Assembly (NCBI GenBank): GCA_030147745.1
Contig: JASBUS010000034.1
Location: forward strand, 1 to 35,882
DNA length: 35,882 nucleotides
Origin: Alphaproteobacteria bacterium
Lineage (GTDB): Bacteria; Pseudomonadota; Alphaproteobacteria; Micavibrionales; Micavibrionaceae
Direction: 5' to 3'
In this document: one piece after another, positions 32,651 to 35,882 of the stretch
How the letters are laid out: each line of letters begins with the position of its first letter
Numbering within the stretch: the first letter of the stretch is position 1
The notes under the pieces: model-generated
What the model was told of the DNA's origin: nothing
What the model saw: only the letters and a program-made list of their open reading frames with translations
The model's database searches: none
Translations under genes and position numbers: made by a program

Positions 32651-32691
32651 AAAACATGTGCAGAGCGTTTATTAAGCCATGCACATGTTTT
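32651..32691 (-). terminator. Intrinsic terminator after the 130-aa secreted-protein gene
   Basis: AAAACATGTGCA (32651-32662) and TGCACATGTTTT (32680-32691) form a perfect 12-bp stem with a 17-nt loop. On the minus strand a run of eight Ts follows, so it ends the transcript of the gene stopping at 32709 and insulates fliO. Confidence 0.85.
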
Positions 32692-32708
32692 TGAAATTTT
32701 AGTGAAAA

Positions 32709-33101
32709 TTATGGACGGCTTTTACAGTCGTAATAATTGTTGCACTCAAGTGCAGATGTGCCAACCTCGCGCGCATCAATAATGTTTTTATACATGCTTA
32801 ACCAGCCGACGCGGAAACCATAGACATCTGCTTCATATGTCTGGCCGCGCTTTAGCTTGCCATATAGATCTGAAGATTGGAATTTAAAATACCAAACTGT
32901 ATCTGTGTTCTCGAATGTACCGTTGTCTGTAAAAATTAGGTATTTGCTTGTTGTGTTGCCGTCTGAATCTGATTCAACTATGCGTTCTTTGTCAGTTACT
33001 GTAAATGTTACGGTATCTTTTGTGCCGTAAGCAATGCCTGCGCTAGATGCTGCGGCAATGCCAAATATTACGCCAAGCGCTGCAAATTGATATTTCATCA
33101 T
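32709..33101 (-). CDS. Small exported protein of unknown function (DUF1523-like)
   Basis: An N-terminal hydrophobic signal (about 1-27, GIAAASSAGIAYG) precedes a compact beta-rich domain: FTVTDKERIV, SKYLIFTDNGTFENTDTVWYFKFQSSDLYGKL, QTYEADVYGFRVGWLSMYKNI. This pattern recurs in small exported or phage-encoded proteins that I loosely associate with DUF1523; the assignment is not firm. Two cysteines (ECNNYYDC) near the C-terminus could form a disulfide in the periplasm. It has its own promoter and a strong terminator. No biochemical role can be proposed. Confidence 0.65.
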   Translation of the reverse strand: MMKYQFAALGVIFGIAAASSAGIAYGTKDTVTFTVTDKERIVESDSDGNTTSKYLIFTDNGTFENTDTVWYFKFQSSDLYGKLKRGQTYEADVYGFRVGWLSMYKNIIDAREVGTSALECNNYYDCKSRP

Positions 33102-33142
33102 ATTTCTGATCCCTAAGATTATATAAATTTTTGATTTTGTTT

Positions 33143-33171
33143 TTTATAGTTACGAAAAATATTCATGTCAA
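33143..33171 (-). promoter_or_regulatory. Strong sigma-70 promoter for the 130-aa exported protein
   Basis: On the minus strand a perfect TTGACA (33171-33166), a 17-bp spacer and TATAAA (33148-33143) lie about 45 bp before the start codon. This is among the best promoter matches in the window. Confidence 0.65.
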
Positions 33172-33180
33172 GGCTTATGT

Positions 33181-33196
33181 TAATTAAATTTTAACG
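33181..33196. promoter_or_regulatory. CtrA-like box (TTAA-N7-TTAAC)
   Basis: TTAA, seven bases, then TTAAC match the full CtrA consensus spacing. It lies between the divergent 130-aa protein gene and the 39-aa protein gene. AT-rich flanks make a chance match possible. Confidence 0.25.
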
Positions 33197-33223
33197 ATAT
33201 AGCTGTTAGTATATACATATATA

Positions 33224-33241
33224 CAGACCGGTCGGTATGTT
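33224..33241. promoter_or_regulatory. TetR-type operator palindrome
   Basis: ACAGACCGGTCGGTATGT has 8-bp arms (ACAGACCG / CGGTATGT) that match at 7 of 8 positions around a 2-bp centre. GC-rich ACCG/CGGT arms with ACA/TGT ends resemble operators of TetR-family repressors. It lies 42 bp before the 39-aa protein start. No TetR gene is in the window. Confidence 0.45.
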
Positions 33242-33283
33242 TTTAGTAAAAAGAATTTAATTAAGCAAATTATAGGTGAGAAA

Positions 33284-33403
33284 ATGAGTGTGCGTGTTCG
33301 TCAGAAAGTGAAAAGAAATTATCAAGAAAAAGCCTTTCTACAGGTTGAATATATCGCCTTTGGGGTTTTTGCATTTTATATGGTGATGGATTATCTGTTT
33401 TAA
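33284..33403 (+). CDS. 39-aa small membrane protein
   Basis: This short gene starts at ATG 33284 with AGGTGAG at 33274-33280. The product begins with a basic segment (MSVRVRQKVKRNYQEK), then a hydrophobic stretch (VEYIAFGVFAFYMVMDYLF) forming one membrane helix to the C-terminus. The positive-inside rule puts the N-terminus in the cytoplasm. It is flanked by a TetR-type palindrome upstream and a strong terminator downstream, which together support a real transcription unit. No homologue comes to mind; it could be a regulator of a transporter or stress response. Confidence 0.5.
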   Translation: MSVRVRQKVKRNYQEKAFLQVEYIAFGVFAFYMVMDYLF

Positions 33404-33470
33404 ACAGTAAAAATTGCGTGTGTGCAGTGGGAAGAGCGTGATAATCAAGGATTGAGAAGCGCGGGAATTA

Positions 33471-33499
33471 AAAAAGCTTGGTAGGATGCCAAGCTTTTT
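33471..33499. terminator. Bidirectional intrinsic terminator
   Basis: AAAAAGCTTGG (33471-33481) and CCAAGCTTTTT (33489-33499) form a perfect 11-bp stem with a 7-nt loop. T-runs follow on both strands, so it ends the 39-aa gene transcript and that of the convergent gene stopping at 33512. Confidence 0.85.
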
Positions 33500-33511
33500 T
33501 TGTGTTCTAAA

Positions 33512-33862
33512 TTAAAGCGCGGTTGGAGGCGGCGGTGCACTTATGGACGCGGTTGTTTCAGCCTTTGCTGCCGTTTTTTCCGCGAGTGCTGTTTTTGCGG
33601 TTTCGCAGGCTGCGTGTTCTGCTTCCATGGCTTCGGCGCGACTTAGGCGCAGTGTGTCTGAACGGCTTTCACTGAAATCGCGGCCAAGACGAACGCTGCA
33701 GCGCGTTGAAACGATGTTTGTTTTAACGTCTTGTGAGGCTTGCTTTGTGATTGTTGTGGCTGCTGTGTCAGGGGCGTTTGTGATTACGCCAGAGGTGAGT
33801 TGTGCCACAACTGCAAAAGCTGCAGCTGCCAGACCAATTTTTGTACTCTTATAAATAGTCAT
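33512..33862 (-). CDS. Small Ala/Thr-rich exported protein, unknown function
   Basis: This 116-aa protein has a basic start and hydrophobic segment (KIGLAAAAFAVVAQLTSGV, about 8-26), either signal peptide or anchor. A charged helical middle follows (SESRSDTLRLSRAEAMEAEHAACETAKTALAEKTAAKAE), then a Pro-rich end (APPPPTAL). Two cysteines (C55 and about C86) are present. A GGGA ribosome-binding site precedes the start. An ORF on the other strand covers the same DNA but has no such site. I do not recognise a family. Confidence 0.6.
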   Translation of the reverse strand: MTIYKSTKIGLAAAAFAVVAQLTSGVITNAPDTAATTITKQASQDVKTNIVSTRCSVRLGRDFSESRSDTLRLSRAEAMEAEHAACETAKTALAEKTAAKAETTASISAPPPPTAL

Positions 33863-33916
33863 TATTTTATTCCCGCTATTACCGTTTTATAATTTGCGAG
33901 GAATATAGCATGATTT

Positions 33917-33962
33917 ATATAACCGCGCAAGATATATGTAAAATAAATATGCGCAGTTATAT
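33917..33962 (-). repeat. Long hairpin downstream of glpX
   Basis: ATATAACCGCGCA (33917-33929) and TGCGCAGTTATAT (33950-33962) are 13-base arms with one mismatch, which is C.A on the plus strand but a G.U pair on the minus strand. This suggests an RNA stem at the 3' end of the glpX transcript. No T-run follows. Confidence 0.45.
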
Positions 33963-33978
33963 ATGCTGCCATTTGGAC

Positions 33979-35031
33979 TTATTCATCCAATGGCTTAAAG
34001 CCTTGCTTTCGCTTAAAATTATGGTGCGTGTCGACAATGCGGACGGTGCCAGAACGTGAGCGCATCACGATAGATTGTGTGCGTGCACTGCCTGGGCGGC
34101 GTTTGACGCCTTGTAACATTGCGCCATCGGTTACGCCAGTTGCACAGAACATGACGTTGTCTGGTTTTGCGAGTTCATTGAGGCTGTAGATTTTATCAAA
34201 GTCCGTAATACCGCAACGTTCAGCGCGGTTGCGTTCATCGCTGTTACGGAAGACGAGGCGCCCAAGCATGCCGCCGCCAGTACATTGAAGGGCGGCTGCC
34301 GCCAATACACCTTCAGGTGCGCCGCCAGTACCAACATAAAGATCGATGCCTTTGTCGTCATCGGTTGTCGCAATCACGGCGCTGACGTCACCATCTTGGA
34401 TAAGGCTGATACGGGCGCCAGCCGCGCGGACATTGTTGATCAAATCTTGATGGCGTGGGCGGTCAAGGATGCAGACCATTAATTCCTGTACATGGGCGTC
34501 TTTTTCTTTTGCCAGTTTTTTGAGGATGTCTTCAATTGGCGCATCAAGGTCGAGGATATTTGGATTTACACCCGGCCCAACGGCGATTTTCTCCATATAC
34601 GTATCTGGTGCATTTAAAAAGCCACCCTTATCAGCTAAAGCGATACAGGCAAGGGCGTTCATGCCGCCATGGGCACAAATTGTTGTGCCTTCAAGTGGGT
34701 CGAGCGCGATGTCAATTTCAGGGCCGCCACGGCCATTGCCAACTTCTTCGCCGATATAAAGCATTGGTGCTTCATCACGTTCACCTTCACCAATCACGAC
34801 ACGGCCTTGGATGCGTAGGCTGTTGAGGGCGCTGCGCATGGCGTCAACGGCGGCGGCGTCAGCGGCTTTTTCATCGCCGCGGCCAATTAGTAAGGATGCG
34901 GCAAGAGCGGCAGCCTCAGTCACGCGACAGGCTTCGAGCGCCAAGTTGCGATCCATCATAAATGTTTCAATTTTGCTGTTATAAAGTGGATGGGATTCAG
35001 GGAGAGGGGGCATTTTTTCTGCGGCGCTCAT
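33979..35031 (-). CDS. glpX: Class II fructose-1,6-bisphosphatase
   Basis: GlpX dephosphorylates fructose-1,6-bisphosphate in gluconeogenesis. It has the GlpX opening MDRNLALEACRVTEAAALAA, the metal-binding GEGERDEAPM at 81-90, and IDIALDPLEGTTICAHGG with D111/E114 of the lithium-sensitive phosphatase fold. Further blocks are VCILDRPRHQDLI, YVGTGGAPEGVLAAAALQCTGG and the C-terminal FCATGVTDGAML. The 350-aa length is slightly above the 336-aa E. coli enzyme. A clean ribosome-binding site (AAAGGACA) precedes the start at 35031, with a TATAAT further upstream. It is probably monocistronic. It need not imply carbon fixation. Confidence 0.96.
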   Translation of the reverse strand: MSAAEKMPPLPESHPLYNSKIETFMMDRNLALEACRVTEAAALAASLLIGRGDEKAADAAAVDAMRSALNSLRIQGRVVIGEGERDEAPMLYIGEEVGNGRGGPEIDIALDPLEGTTICAHGGMNALACIALADKGGFLNAPDTYMEKIAVGPGVNPNILDLDAPIEDILKKLAKEKDAHVQELMVCILDRPRHQDLINNVRAAGARISLIQDGDVSAVIATTDDDKGIDLYVGTGGAPEGVLAAAALQCTGGGMLGRLVFRNSDERNRAERCGITDFDKIYSLNELAKPDNVMFCATGVTDGAMLQGVKRRPGSARTQSIVMRSRSGTVRIVDTHHNFKRKQGFKPLDE

Positions 35032-35114
35032 ATTGCTGTCCTTTACATCATAAGAATCATCATTGGCGATATTATAATATGGATGTTTCGGAATGTATGT
35101 CAGCGCGGCATCAA

Positions 35115-35498
35115 TTATTTGTCATCTGTGGATGAGTCGTCGTTTAGCAATTCCATATGCGCTAATATCGCATCAAAGGGCGCGTTTTCACCATTGGCGC
35201 GATATAGATATGAAAGAATCTCTGCAATCGCTGTAAAAGCTTCACTCGGGATAGGAGAATCAATATCAAAGCTCGAGAGCATTTCTGCGAGGGCGCTGTC
35301 TTGACGGACTTTAATACCTTTTTCATAGGCGATTTTGAGGATTTGCTCGGCAATATATCCCTTACCGCTTGCCGTGATTGAGGGCAAATGGCCTTTCTTA
35401 ATCCCTTCAGTTAATGCGACAGCGGTTTGTCTGTCTGGAATTTTCTTAATATTTGAAGGGGTTATCTCTTTTTTGTCGTCATATTCGTCGATTGGCAT
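35115..35498 (-). CDS. Orphan FlhB C-terminal-domain-like protein (YlqH/FhlB-type)
   Basis: This 127-aa cytoplasmic protein resembles the cytoplasmic FlhB domain without its membrane part: RQTAVALTEGIKKGHLPSITASGKGYIAEQILKIAYEKGIKVRQDSALAEML, then IPSEAFTAIAEILSYLYRAN. FlhB switches the flagellar export apparatus from hook to filament substrates; stand-alone C-domain proteins can partly substitute in some bacteria. The FlhB autocleavage sequence NPTH is not present, so no autocleavage is expected. The start at 35498 (MPIDEYDDKK) has AGGAT just upstream; longer versions run back towards divergent flgB. About 65 bp separate the two starts. Confidence 0.82.
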   Translation of the reverse strand: MPIDEYDDKKEITPSNIKKIPDRQTAVALTEGIKKGHLPSITASGKGYIAEQILKIAYEKGIKVRQDSALAEMLSSFDIDSPIPSEAFTAIAEILSYLYRANGENAPFDAILAHMELLNDDSSTDDK

Positions 35499-35563
35499 AG
35501 ATCCTGCATGGTATGTATCGGGTTTGAAACAGTTAGAGTAATTTTGGCACGAGGACTGAAAAA

Positions 35564-35882
35564 ATGACAATAGAAAATCTCGCATTATTCAAAGCAACAG
35601 CAGCAAAAATGAAATATTTGAACGTGCGCCAGCAGGTTCTTGCACAAAATATCGCGAATGCCGATACGGCAAATTATATTCCAAAAGACTTGTCAGAGGT
35701 TGATTTTAGCCGTGTTCTTGCCAAGGTGAGCGGCGAAACAAAGGTCAATATGGCGACGTCACGCGGCAGCCATATGACATCACGTAATCAGTTAGGTGAT
35801 ATTTCAGAAGAAAACCAGTCTTCAACATATGAAGTTACACCATCAGGCAACGCGGTTAACTTGGATGAGCAATTGGTTAAGT
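35564..35882 (+). CDS. flgB: FlgB, flagellar proximal rod protein (N-terminal part)
   Basis: FlgB is a proximal rod subunit of the flagellar basal body, exported by the type III apparatus. The visible 106 residues have the FlgB/rod family core near the N-terminus: KMKYLNVRQQVLAQNIANADTANYIPKDL. Rod proteins share the QNIANADT region, while FLALFK-type starts are characteristic of FlgB (here LALFKATAAKM). The C-terminal visible part ends SGNAVNLDEQLVK, the usual GNNV.LD motif before the helix that forms the rod. The reading frame runs open to the window edge. The start ATG 35564 has GAGG at 35551-35554. More flagellar genes are expected downstream. Confidence 0.93.
   Translation, partial: MTIENLALFKATAAKMKYLNVRQQVLAQNIANADTANYIPKDLSEVDFSRVLAKVSGETKVNMATSRGSHMTSRNQLGDISEENQSSTYEVTPSGNAVNLDEQLVK

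Noticed and set aside
33543-33854. 103-aa plus-strand ORF opposite the small exported protein at 33512-33862
   Set aside because: The minus-strand frame has a ribosome-binding site, a signal-like segment and a terminator after it; the plus frame has none and is a mirror effect of an Ala-rich gene.
35546-35563. TGGCACG before flgB, resembling the -24 half of a sigma-54 promoter
   Set aside because: The -12 GC dinucleotide is missing at the right spacing, and the element overlaps the flgB ribosome-binding site.
1-35882. CRISPR array or insertion sequence
   Set aside because: No regularly spaced repeats, transposase gene or terminal inverted repeats were seen in the window.

Overview
The window is bacterial chromosome, most likely from a flagellated alphaproteobacterium of moderate-to-low GC. 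The signs are a flagellar cluster with FlhF and FlhG (usual in polar flagellation), a CheY-like regulator with a C-terminal GPDRRR tail, NDUFAF5-like and UbiH-like genes, and a DapB/UvrC/GluQ set of alphaproteobacterial type. The family calls suggest the Rhodospirillales/Micavibrio neighbourhood, but this is inference and I cannot name a species.

Layout. 1-5872 (+) is a flagellar operon: the end of flhA, a REC-only regulator, a small Hpt-like protein that lacks the phosphorylatable histidine, flhF, flhG and a FliK-like protein. 5870-6136 (-) is a GC-richer island of serial hairpins with its own promoter and terminator, which I propose as an unannotated structured RNA. 6313-9492 holds dapB, convergent with a uvrC-ogt DNA-repair pair. 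9653-10768 carries a pentapeptide-repeat protein and a MarR-like regulator. 10901-10986 is tRNA-Leu(UAA), followed by an AT-rich patch with a superinfection-immunity-like membrane protein and an HNH endonuclease, possibly a phage or island remnant. 11956-12948 is an AMIN-like lipoprotein.

13216-18167 is a putative envelope-sensing module: a TonB-dependent receptor, a YfiR-like periplasmic protein and a hybrid histidine kinase with a CHASE8-like sensor. 18164-20403 (-) is a two-gene envelope polysaccharide operon (GT4 transferase and WecA/MraY-like transferase). 20474-20644 (-) is a lone Flp pilin. 20724-26888 (-) is a tight operon of a 923-aa methyltransferase with possible Nudix-like regions, an NDUFAF5-like methyltransferase, gloB and mnmC. 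27063-31520 holds comF, a UbiH-like monooxygenase, grxC, an HxlR regulator, a Nit1-like amidase and gluQ.

31536-32626 (-) is fliO-fliP. 32709-33862 has small secreted or membrane proteins separated by strong terminators, including a 39-aa protein behind a TetR-type palindrome. 33979-35031 (-) is glpX. The right edge has an orphan FlhB C-terminal-domain protein divergent from flgB, which runs off the window.

The best leads for new biology are the structured RNA at 5870-6136, the TonB receptor/YfiR/CHASE8-kinase module, and the large methyltransferase fusion.
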